From: Neglectibacter timonensis
GTDB taxonomy: Bacteria > Bacillota > Clostridia > Oscillospirales > Acutalibacteraceae
Reading direction: 5' to 3'
DNA: 64,000 bases
Assembly (NCBI RefSeq): GCF_900048895.1
Contig: NZ_LT160640.1
Location: forward strand, 1,380,758-1,444,757
Shown here: positions 33,558-41,087 of the stretch, in pieces
Position numbering within the stretch: the first letter of the stretch is position 1
Layout: each line of letters opens with the position of its first letter
Notes under the pieces: generated by a model
Told to the model about the DNA's origin: nothing
The model's input: only the letters and a program-made list of their open reading frames with translations
Databases searched by the model: none
Program-made: the position numbers and the translations under genes

Positions 33558-34886
33558 TCAGGGCGTCTCCGGTCCTTCGGAGGAGGCGGATGTCTCGGAA
33601 GAACTGGACGCGTTGGAGGAACTGGAAGCATTTCCTTTTGCCTTGGCTTTCTTGGAGAACAGTGCCCGCTGTGTTTCTGCATCTGCGATACCAGTCTCTT
33701 CCAAACCGTTGGCTTTTTGGAATTCTTTGACGCAGCCGGTCGTGTACTCTCCAAAATGCCCGTCATACTCCGTATCCAGATACCCCAATTCTTCCAGCCT
33801 TTCCTGAAGCTTATAAACCTCGTCGTTGGAATCCCCTTCAGAGAGTTTTGTGTAAGAGGTAGTGTCGGACTCCTCCTCAGAGGAGAGTTCTGAAGAGGAA
33901 CTGCTCTCTTCTCCCGGCAGCGATACTGTCGAAGATTTTTCTTCCAGCAACTCCGGAAAAGCGGATGCGCTGATTTCATAAGCGGCGTCGATTACGGTCC
34001 TTCCCTGCCATTCCATCAAGCTGGGATCCAACTCGAACACTTTATTTTCCTTCACTGCGCGCAGCTTGGAGAAATCAGCGTTGGCTTTCATCTGTTCCTT
34101 CAGTCCAGGCACACAGAAAATCACATTGGGGTTGGAAATGCGGAGAGATTGGAACTGATAGGTACCGCCCTTATCACTGCTAAATGCATTTGTCACGCCC
34201 GCGCAGGACATGAGTGTGCTGGCAAACATATCTCCCGTTACCGCAGTTCCGTCCAGGTCGTACAGATAGCAGGCAGTGGTCACTGTCTCTTTGGGCACAA
34301 TGCGGTTGATGTCGTCCAGGACCGTAAAGATTTCCTGTGCCCGTACGATTCCTGCATCGTAACCGGCGCCGCCGCCGGAAAAGGCTGCGGAAACCTGGGA
34401 GTAAAGCCGCTCAAAATCTTCCCGGTCAGTGGCCGGACTCACGGCCAGCATGGTTATACCTGCATCCGACAGTGCAGAGGTCATTCCTTCGTCAAAGGAA
34501 TCGGAGATTACCAGATCCGGCGCCAGGCCAATCACCGCCTGCGCGTCTTCTCCGGAAATTTTCTGCAAATCCCGCAAGCTATCCTGAGTACAGCTTTCAC
34601 TGCCAGCCAACAGCTGCGTTTCACAGCCAAGAGCCAGAATGACGTCAGCCAGACCGGGGGAAAGTACAATTGCCTTCGTAGGCTTTGCAGAAATAGTGAC
34701 GCCGTTTATCTCCACAGGAAATTCACCGGCAGCAGTTACTCCGGAAACAATATTCCCTATCTTCCCCATATTCTCACACCCGGAAAGTGATACGGTGACC
34801 ATAACTGCGCAGAGCATACACGCCAGCCACCGACGTATCGTACTGATTTTTGTCTTCATTTTCGATACAACCCGCTTTCTCTGCAA
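33558..34886 (-). CDS. BtuF/FepB-like binding lipoprotein fused to a peptidoglycan-binding domain
   Basis: 442 residues. A signal peptide with lipobox LSGC (Cys37 from TTG 34886, Cys28 from ATG 34859) is followed by a periplasmic-binding fold of the iron-siderophore/cobalamin type (about 60-310; KAIVLSPGLADVILALGC, LAPDLVISDSF, LRAVKENKVFELDP). Then come a Ser/Glu-rich linker, a PG_binding_1 domain (about 350-410; SEGDSNDEVYKLQERLEELGYL, DGHFGEYTTGCVKEFQKANGL, shortened) and a Ser/Ala-rich tail. This combination is unusual: no permease or ATPase gene is adjacent, so a transport role is doubtful. TTG 34886 has GAGG at 8 bases and is preferred slightly over ATG 34859. Confidence 0.85.
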   Translation of the reverse strand: MQRKRVVSKMKTKISTIRRWLACMLCAVMVTVSLSGCENMGKIGNIVSGVTAAGEFPVEINGVTISAKPTKAIVLSPGLADVILALGCETQLLAGSESCTQDSLRDLQKISGEDAQAVIGLAPDLVISDSFDEGMTSALSDAGITMLAVSPATDREDFERLYSQVSAAFSGGGAGYDAGIVRAQEIFTVLDDINRIVPKETVTTACYLYDLDGTAVTGDMFASTLMSCAGVTNAFSSDKGGTYQFQSLRISNPNVIFCVPGLKEQMKANADFSKLRAVKENKVFELDPSLMEWQGRTVIDAAYEISASAFPELLEEKSSTVSLPGEESSSSSELSSEEESDTTSYTKLSEGDSNDEVYKLQERLEELGYLDTEYDGHFGEYTTGCVKEFQKANGLEETGIADAETQRALFSKKAKAKGNASSSSNASSSSETSASSEGPETP

Positions 34887-35006
34887 AATATGATTCCTCT
34901 GCCCAGAAAATCAGGGCAACATCTGTCGTCTTGTCAATCCTTTCGGATTCTTTTAGTATTCTACCCTTAATTTACCGTTTGTGTCAACCTTTTTGCCGGA
35001 AAGCGC

Positions 35007-35035
35007 TTGACTTTTGTATACCATCAAGATAAAAT
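35007..35035 (+). promoter_or_regulatory. Promoter of tRNA-Ser
   Basis: TTGACT (35007-35012), 17-base spacer, TAAAAT (35030-35035), about 50 bases before the mature 5' end. Confidence 0.75.
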
Positions 35036-35086
35036 GATCCAGTATGCTGTTAATAAGCGTTCCGTGAAACTGAATATTTATTATAT

Positions 35087-35175
35087 GGAGACGTATCGAA
35101 GTGGTCATAACGGGCCTGACTCGAAATCAGGTAGTCCTCACGGGCTCGTGGGTTCGAATCCCACCGTCTCCGCCA
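35087..35175 (+). tRNA. tRNA-Ser (anticodon CGA)
   Basis: The acceptor stem GGAGACG pairs with CGTCTCC, with discriminator G and encoded CCA (35173-35175). The anticodon stem CCTGA/TCAGG encloses loop CTCGAAA with anticodon CGA at 35122-35124, which reads UCG. The long variable arm (class II) and the GGTTCGAATC T-arm are typical of serine tRNA. It lies alone with its own promoter and terminator. Confidence 0.97.
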
Positions 35176-35178
35176 GCA

Positions 35179-35226
35179 GGCTGAGTTTGAACGCAATTCG
35201 CGTTCAAAGCTCGGCCTTTTCTTTTT
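35179..35226 (+). terminator. Terminator of tRNA-Ser
   Basis: Long hairpin (arms about GGCTGAGTTTGAACGC and GCGTTCAAAGCTCGGCC) directly after the tRNA, followed by TTTTCTTTTT. Confidence 0.85.
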
Positions 35227-35508
35227 CCTGATACCTCGCGTTTATTGCAGGTATCACTGCCCATAAGCTCAAAAAAAGAGCTTCCACTGGAAGGATTCTT
35301 TTTCTGCATATCGATTATTCACTTCAGGGAGAAGTCTACCTTTCTTTTTGGCTGTCACCTTCCACCGCCTTTTCAAGCCTTTTCGCGTTTTACAAATGAC
35401 GCCCGCAGGATTGTTCCTCTCCTCTCCATCCCTGTATCATGACTCAGAAAACAAAGGAATCAAACCCTCAAAATTCGCCGCCCATCTGCATTTGAGTGTG
35501 GGGCGGCA
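35227..35508. other. Intergenic region between tRNA-Ser and the second MATE gene
   Basis: About 280 bases with T-rich and C-rich segments and no supported gene. Short reading frames here lack ribosome sites and recognisable content. Confidence 0.4.
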
Positions 35509-35537
35509 TTGCGTTTGCGGTCGACTTGTGCTATACT
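35509..35537 (+). promoter_or_regulatory. Promoter of the second MATE gene
   Basis: TTGCGT (35509-35514), 17-base spacer, TATACT (35532-35537). Predicted transcript start about 30 bases before TTG 35572. Confidence 0.65.
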
Positions 35538-35571
35538 TACGCGGAAATTCGATGGAAATGGAGAGAGGGTA

Positions 35572-36993
35572 TTGAAAACAAAATCCGGGTTTTCCTGGGG
35601 AAATTTCCTGCGGAATCTCGCAGTGATTGCCATCCCGGTGGCACTGCAGAACCTTCTGACGACGACGGGCAGCATGGTCGACACGATGATGATCGCTCCG
35701 CTTGGCGAAACGTCTGTGGGCGCTGTGGGTCTTTGCGCCCAGTTTTCGTCGCTGATGTTTTCGGGATACTGGGGCTTTGTGGGCGGCGGCATGCTGTTTT
35801 TCTCACAATATTGGGGCGCGAAGGACGAGGACGGCATCGACCGCTCCTTTGGTCTGACGCTGGTCTGTATGCTTGCCTCCGCATCTATCTTCACCGGTCT
35901 TGCGCTGCTGGCGCCGGAGCTGGTAATGCGTATTTATACGGACAAAACAGCGATTCAGGCGATCGGCGTGGATTACCTGCGCATCGTCGGCTTCGCCTAT
36001 CCGATGCAGGTGATCTCCATGGCGATGAGCGCTCTGCTGCGCTCCACTGAGCGCGTGCGCATCCCGCTCTTTGCGGCGATCGCATCCGTCGCTACTAATA
36101 TGGGCCTCAACTGGGTGTTCATTTACGGCAAGTTCGGCCTGCCTGCTATGGGCGTGCGGGGCGCGGCACTGGCCACAACCTGCGCGGCCGCCGTCAATAT
36201 GGCGGTCATCCTGATTCTCAGCCGGGCGCAGGGGTATCCGTATCTGTTTCATTTTTCGAAGCATTATCGCTGGAACAGTTCGTTTGTGCGGTCGTATTTC
36301 GTAAAATGCTTTCCAATTCTCTGCAATGAGATTTTAATCGGTGTCGGCAATATGGTTATCAACATCGTGCTGGGCCGCCAGTCTGAGCAGGCCATCGCCG
36401 CCATCGCGGTGTTCCGCACGCTGGAAGGCCTGGTTATTGGCTTCTTCTCGGGCTTTTCCAACGCGGCTTCTGTCCTCGTTGGCAAGAGCGTAGGCGCGGG
36501 CGAACTGGACACCGCCTACGAGCGCGCAAAGCGGCTCGTGCTGCTGTGCGGATGCAGTATTTTTATGCTGTGCGTGACACTGATCGCGGTGCACCGGCCT
36601 CTTTTGACCGTGATGAGCCTTTCGGGCGAATCGCTGGAAATCGGCACCGGGTTGTTGATGATTTACAGCGTCGCTGCCGTCATCCGTATGTGCAACTGGA
36701 CGCAGAACGATACCTACCGATCGGCCGGCGATGCGGCGTACGGCACGATTCTCGAGATCTCATTCATGTACGCAGTGGTGCTGCCCTGCGTCTGCCTGAC
36801 GGGCCTCGTATGGAAGGCGCCGTTTTTGCTGGTCTTCGCCTGCTGCTACATCGACGAGCCCATCCGGTTTGTTCTAATGCAGGTGCACATGTATTCGGGC
36901 AAGTGGGTGCGCCCTGTCACTGAGCTGGGCCGTGCGGCGCTGCCGGCGTTTCGTAAAAAACACGTGCGAGACAAAGCTCAACGGACGGCCTGA
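35572..36993 (+). CDS. MATE-family efflux transporter (possible recent acquisition)
   Basis: 473 residues with 12 membrane helices and two MATE repeats, e.g. AVIAIPVALQNLLTTTGSMVDTMMIAPLG early and CFPILCNEILIGVGNMVINIVLGRQ in the second half (family signature positions, shortened). It has about the same length as the MATE gene at 32003 but is clearly a different member. TTG 35572 follows GGAGAG at about 5-7 bases; the longer frame to 35509 runs into the promoter. Codon use looks different from the neighbours (more GCG, CGC, CTG and ATC), which suggests a transfer from another lineage. Substrate unknown. Confidence 0.88.
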   Translation: MKTKSGFSWGNFLRNLAVIAIPVALQNLLTTTGSMVDTMMIAPLGETSVGAVGLCAQFSSLMFSGYWGFVGGGMLFFSQYWGAKDEDGIDRSFGLTLVCMLASASIFTGLALLAPELVMRIYTDKTAIQAIGVDYLRIVGFAYPMQVISMAMSALLRSTERVRIPLFAAIASVATNMGLNWVFIYGKFGLPAMGVRGAALATTCAAAVNMAVILILSRAQGYPYLFHFSKHYRWNSSFVRSYFVKCFPILCNEILIGVGNMVINIVLGRQSEQAIAAIAVFRTLEGLVIGFFSGFSNAASVLVGKSVGAGELDTAYERAKRLVLLCGCSIFMLCVTLIAVHRPLLTVMSLSGESLEIGTGLLMIYSVAAVIRMCNWTQNDTYRSAGDAAYGTILEISFMYAVVLPCVCLTGLVWKAPFLLVFACCYIDEPIRFVLMQVHMYSGKWVRPVTELGRAALPAFRKKHVRDKAQRTA

Positions 36994-37052
36994 AGGACAA
37001 AGCTGGGGAAAAGAAAGAGTGGAAGCCACGGTGGAGTGCCCCCAATCGCGGC

Positions 37053-37090
37053 ACACCTGCGTGAAACAACTCGCGCACCGCAGGTGTTTC
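37053..37090 (+). terminator. Terminator after the second MATE gene
   Basis: Arms ACACCTGCG / CGCAGGTGT followed by TTCTGTTTTCC, about 60 bases after the stop codon. Confidence 0.65.
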
Positions 37091-37171
37091 TGTTTTCCAA
37101 CTTGTTTGTCCGTATTATTTGCGGCAGGTATCTGTTTTATCAATGCTGTTTTCTTTCTAAAACCCAGTGAT

Positions 37172-37206
37172 TATGCGGCTTTTCGAGGCCGCATTTTCTT
37201 TTTGTC
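37172..37206 (+). terminator. Second hairpin with T run downstream of the MATE gene
   Basis: Arms ATGCGGC / GCCGCAT with a short loop, then TTTTCTTTTTG. It is probably a backup terminator. The 130 bases that follow show nothing recognisable. Confidence 0.6.
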
Positions 37207-37335
37207 ATTTGAACGATAAGAAAAAACGTGCAAATTTTTAAAGAAAAGCACAGGGCAGACAATTCGAATTCATCCGTCTATTCCATCCTTCTTGCATATC
37301 CGCTTGTTTTAACGGAGGCAACGCTTGCAAAACCG

Positions 37336-37378
37336 CATGAAAAAACGGCATAATACCCGCTAAGAGTACTATGCCGTA
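37336..37378 (-). terminator. Terminator after the ECF sigma/membrane partner unit
   Basis: Minus strand ACGGCATA, 25-base loop region, TATGCCGT followed by TTTTTTC, just past the stop codon at 37401. Confidence 0.75.
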
Positions 37379-37400
37379 TCTCCTTTCCAAAACCATTTTC

Positions 37401-38795
37401 CTATTTATAGCTTCCATTCCAGGACGGAAAATCCGACAGGTATTCCCCGCTCACGGCGGGAACGTAAAACCTTCCGAAGCTCTTGAGCCCCTCTACGTCC
37501 AGCTCCTCCGGAAGCTCTACATAAAACAGGTAATAGGGCTGGTAATACTGGTTTTTGGGTTCTGTGCGGTAGACCAGCGTGACCCCGGCGATATCCTCGT
37601 CATAGATGGTCCCGTCCCGGATATAATCCTTGGGCACGCTGGCGATATAGTCCCCCTGCAGCAGCAGGGCGCGGGCCGTTTCGGGAGAAATCAGGGGATA
37701 GTCCCCCAGCTTCTGCGCGCTGGGGAGCACGCTCCACAATCCGATGCCTTCCCAGGCGCTCTCCTCCATCCCTGGATGAAGGGTTATCCTGTGAAAGTTA
37801 TAGTTCAGGATGCGTTCTTCCAGCGTACCGTTGTCATTGTAGGCGGAGTAGTTTCGGAACATCTCCCCGGAAAAAGAGTAATCGCACCAGGTATTTACTG
37901 CAAAATCCTCCACGTTTTCCATGCCGGAAAGCTGTTCCAACAAGGAGGCGTGTTCCCGCAGCAGATATTTCACCGCCGCCTCCGCCTGTTCGCTGGTGGT
38001 ATCAGCCAAGGTAAAGCTGTAATCGTCCGGCAGCGGCTTGGGCTGGGCAAAAATGATGCTCTGCCCGCCGTTTCCAAAGGCCCGGATTTCGTCTCCTGCC
38101 TCCGTACGCGCAAAAATCCCCTCTGCCTCTCCGCCGGTGAGACGGTCCTCCTCCGGCCATAGGTTTTCCTTGCGGATCCGTTCAAATTCTGTGCTTTCCA
38201 CCCGGGTACCCAGGCAGTAGGCGGACCATTCCGCCAGGGAAAGCAGCTGCTCCTCGCTCAAATAGACCCTGTAGCCCGAGCTGCTGTAGGCCAGATTGCG
38301 GTACACCGGCAGCGTCTCCAGCTCCGCGTCCTCCGTCCAGGGGTTGGAGCCCATGTTTTCCGAAACGTCGTAGCACATGACGGCATCATACCCCATGCCC
38401 CCCATCCGTCCATAGCGGCCCTCCAGCATGGGCAGCCCTTCCGTCCCATCCGCGGGCGGAGGCGTGGGGATGGCAGGCGGCTCGGGCGCGCTTTCCGGCG
38501 GCTGTGCCGCTTCCGGGATAGAGCTTTCCAGCCCCGAGGAGGACGGTTCGCCCACTTCCTGGGAAGAGACGCCGCCCGGTCCTGATGTAGAAGGCGTCCC
38601 CGCCGTCCCGGGGACAAGGCTCTCCCAAGGCAAACTGCTCCCCACCAGAAGAAGAAAACAGAGGCAGGCGGCCAGAGCGCTCCACTTGAGCCAGATCACA
38701 CCTCTGTTCCGGGACTTTTCAAATTGCTCGCTGCGCTCCAGCAGCTCGGTGTCGGCAGCAGTTCCGATCACGTCAAAGAGATCTTCCCGTTTCAT
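37401..38795 (-). CDS. Membrane partner of ECF sigma factor (putative anti-sigma)
   Basis: 464 residues. A short cytoplasmic N-terminus (KREDLFDVIGTAADTELLERS) is followed by one membrane helix (about 36-54, WLKWSALAACLCFLLLVG), a Pro/Ser/Glu-rich linker (about 60-120) and a large extracellular domain of unknown type. ATG 38795 overlaps the sigma factor stop codon (TGATGA), a classic coupled arrangement, and GGAGG is 10 bases upstream. The short N-terminus before the helix is the expected site for holding the sigma factor, although I see no zinc anti-sigma motif. The role as anti-sigma is inferred from position and topology. Confidence 0.78.
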   Translation of the reverse strand: MKREDLFDVIGTAADTELLERSEQFEKSRNRGVIWLKWSALAACLCFLLLVGSSLPWESLVPGTAGTPSTSGPGGVSSQEVGEPSSSGLESSIPEAAQPPESAPEPPAIPTPPPADGTEGLPMLEGRYGRMGGMGYDAVMCYDVSENMGSNPWTEDAELETLPVYRNLAYSSSGYRVYLSEEQLLSLAEWSAYCLGTRVESTEFERIRKENLWPEEDRLTGGEAEGIFARTEAGDEIRAFGNGGQSIIFAQPKPLPDDYSFTLADTTSEQAEAAVKYLLREHASLLEQLSGMENVEDFAVNTWCDYSFSGEMFRNYSAYNDNGTLEERILNYNFHRITLHPGMEESAWEGIGLWSVLPSAQKLGDYPLISPETARALLLQGDYIASVPKDYIRDGTIYDEDIAGVTLVYRTEPKNQYYQPYYLFYVELPEELDVEGLKSFGRFYVPAVSGEYLSDFPSWNGSYK

Positions 38796-39352
38796 CACAC
38801 ATACTCCTCCTTCCGCAGAAACTCCCGCAGTTTTTGACGGGTACGGGAAAGGATCACCAACACATGCCCCTCCTTCAGGCCGTAGCGCCGCCCAATCTGG
38901 GAAACCGGCTCCACAAAGAAATACCGCCGCAAAAACACGCTGCATTCCCGCTCCGGCAGAACGCGCAGAAATTCCGACACCGCCCGTTCCAGTTCCCTGG
39001 CCTGCACCTCGCCCTCCACGTCGTCCCGGCTGGGCAGGCATTCCTCCAGCTCCTCCAAAACCAGCGGCATTTCCCCGCCGCCACGCTTCTGTGCCCGCCT
39101 GGCCTGAAACCTGTCAAAGGACAAGTTTCTAGTGATCTTCGCCAGAAACATCCGCAGCCTTCCCGGCCGCTGCGGCGGCATGGCGTTCCATGCCCGCATC
39201 CAGGTGTCGTTTACGCACTCTTCAGCGTCCTCCGGGTCGTGCAGAATGTTGTCCGCAATGGCATAGCAATACCTGCCGTACCGCGTGCTCGTCTCCCGGA
39301 TCGCCCTCTCATCCCTATTCCAGTACAATTCCACGATCTGACTGTCCTTCAC
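38795..39352 (-). CDS. ECF-type sigma factor
   Basis: 185 residues with sigma region 2 (about 10-80; YCYAIADNILHDPEDAEECVNDTWMRAWNAMPP, with the region 2.4-like RMFLAKITRNLSFDRF) and region 4 (about 120-180; LPERECSVFLRRYFFVEPVSQIGRRYGLKEGHVLVILSRTRQKLREFL), both shortened here. It is an extracytoplasmic-function sigma factor with an overlapping membrane partner. Such pairs answer to envelope or antimicrobial stress; the signal is unknown. The gene begins 227 bases from a divergent MFS gene, with a 13-bp inverted repeat in between that could bear on control. Confidence 0.92.
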   Translation of the reverse strand: MKDSQIVELYWNRDERAIRETSTRYGRYCYAIADNILHDPEDAEECVNDTWMRAWNAMPPQRPGRLRMFLAKITRNLSFDRFQARRAQKRGGGEMPLVLEELEECLPSRDDVEGEVQARELERAVSEFLRVLPERECSVFLRRYFFVEPVSQIGRRYGLKEGHVLVILSRTRQKLREFLRKEEYV

Positions 39353-39403
39353 GATTCCTCCCTCCCCTCACCCTATAGGACGGAAAACTATAGATATTCT
39401 AAC

Positions 39404-39447
39404 ACAAAAGATCGGAACCTCCCATCCGGACGGCTCCGATCTTTTGT
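39404..39447. repeat. 13-bp perfect inverted repeat between divergent sigma and MFS genes
   Basis: Arms ACAAAAGATCGGA (39404-39416) and TCCGATCTTTTGT (39435-39447) with an 18-base loop. T runs on both sides would allow termination of stray transcripts, but between divergent promoters an operator or leader structure is equally possible. Confidence 0.6.
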
Positions 39448-39579
39448 ACAGCTAGGTCCTGAAACTCTGATCCATACGCCGTTCAGACAGAAGAAAAAAT
39501 TAAGCTGAAAAGTCTCTTCCCGATTGCCCTTGAGTGTGATAGAATTGATGGAAAATCAGAAGAAACAGGGAGATTGTAT

Positions 39580-40854
39580 ATGAGTTTGAAAGCAAGGATA
39601 AGCAGACTGAGGGAGCACCCTCTCAGCCTGGTACTGGCAGGTAACAAGGGAAACCCCCGGACACTGGTGCTGATTGAGCCCTTGTGGGGCATCCCCTACA
39701 ACCTTATCGCGCCGTTCGCCACCCTTTACATGTACACCCAGGGCATCACGGATGTACAAATCGGCTTGATCCTCTCCATCACTATGGTCGTCCAGGTATT
39801 TTTCTCCTTCTTTGGCGGTATTCTTACTGACAAGCTGGGACGGAAGTTCACCACCATGATGGGCGACTTTTTCGGCTGGACGCTGGCCTGCCTGATTTGG
39901 GCCATTTCCAACAATTTCTGGCTGTTTTTAGCCGCAGCTATCCTCAACTGTTTTGAACAGATCAACCAGACAGCGTGGTACTGCCTGCTCATCGAGGATG
40001 CCAATCCAAAGGATTTGGTGGGTATTTACACCTGGGTGAACATCGGCGGGCTGGTTGCTATTTTTTTTGCACCCCTCTCCGGGCTGTTCGTCAGCTCCTA
40101 TTCCGTGGTGCCGGTGGTACGGGTGCTGTACGCCCTCTTTTCGCTGACTATGGTCACGAAAACCTTCATCACCTTCAAATTCTGCCATGAAACAAAGCAA
40201 GGCAAAATACGCCGGGCAGAGACAAAGGGCGTATCCGTCTTCCATATGCTGGGGGAATACCGCCAGCTGATCCCCCTCCTGCTGAAGGACAAGGGCGTTC
40301 TCAAAGCGGTAGCTGTCTCAGTCATCCTTTATATCACAAACATAGTGAGTACAAATTTTTTCAGCCTGTACGTAACCCAGCGGCTGGGCCTTTCAGAAAA
40401 CTATCTGGCGCTGTTTCCCATTTTGAACGCGGCTGTCATGCTGATCTTCATGGTGGGCATTCAGCATCGCATGAGCGCCGCAAAATTCCGTGTCCCTTTA
40501 TGGGTCGGCCTGGGGCTGTACTGTGTAGCTGCCCTGGCGTTGATTTTCTCTCCCGCTGACAATCTGGGATTTGTGCTGGTTTACGTGTTTGCCGCCGCCG
40601 TGGCCGCCGCGCTGGTGAATCCCCGCAAGGACGCGCTGCTTCAGCTCAACATCAATCCCCAGGAGCGGGCCCGCCTGAACGCCCTGATCATGGCCTCTAC
40701 CATCGCCCTCTCCTCCCCCTTCGGATACCTGGCCGGCTGGCTTTCCAGCCTGGACCGCCGCCTGCCTTTCGCTTTCACCTTCCTGCTGTTTATCACAGCC
40801 ATGGTTGTCATCGGACGCATCCAGGAACCGCAGATGGAGGAAGAAAAGACCTAA
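39580..40854 (+). CDS. MFS transporter
   Basis: 424 residues with about 12 hydrophobic helices. The first half has the MFS loop GGILTDKLGRKFTTMMGD between helices 2 and 3. The second half has the ...QLNINPQERARLNALIMAST segment, resembling a family of Firmicutes carriers with unknown substrates. ATG 39580 has GGGAG seven bases upstream; TTG 39574 is too close to it. The gene is divergent from the ECF sigma unit and convergent with the SPFH gene. There is no hint from the sequence on substrate. Confidence 0.88.
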   Translation: MSLKARISRLREHPLSLVLAGNKGNPRTLVLIEPLWGIPYNLIAPFATLYMYTQGITDVQIGLILSITMVVQVFFSFFGGILTDKLGRKFTTMMGDFFGWTLACLIWAISNNFWLFLAAAILNCFEQINQTAWYCLLIEDANPKDLVGIYTWVNIGGLVAIFFAPLSGLFVSSYSVVPVVRVLYALFSLTMVTKTFITFKFCHETKQGKIRRAETKGVSVFHMLGEYRQLIPLLLKDKGVLKAVAVSVILYITNIVSTNFFSLYVTQRLGLSENYLALFPILNAAVMLIFMVGIQHRMSAAKFRVPLWVGLGLYCVAALALIFSPADNLGFVLVYVFAAAVAAALVNPRKDALLQLNINPQERARLNALIMASTIALSSPFGYLAGWLSSLDRRLPFAFTFLLFITAMVVIGRIQEPQMEEEKT

Positions 40855-40984
40855 GAGCGCCGCCAATCCCAGCGCCTGCCTTCCCGCTGGGGGAGGGGCA
40901 GGAAGTCTGCGTCCCTGCCGCTTCCAGGAAACGCACTTCGCTTTCAGAGGGAGCGTTTAAGAGATTTTATTCCCTTGAAAAATT

Positions 40985-41019
40985 CGGCATAGCCGTAAGC
41001 ACCGGCTATGCCGTTTTTT
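40985..41019. terminator. Terminator after the MFS gene, probably bidirectional
   Basis: Arms CGGCATAGCCG / CGGCTATGCCG followed by TTTTTTC on the plus strand and by AATTTTTC on the minus strand, so it may also end the RHH-TIR-SPFH transcript. Confidence 0.85.
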
Positions 41020-41087
41020 CATGCTTGCCTGGAAGCACTGCTATGATACCGTTATAAATAATTTGAATGTGCTGTGTCCTATGGCCG

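Noticed and set aside
35087-35175. tRNA-Ser as the attachment site of a genomic island
   Set aside because: I found no integrase gene and no repeated tRNA 3' end in the following sequence.
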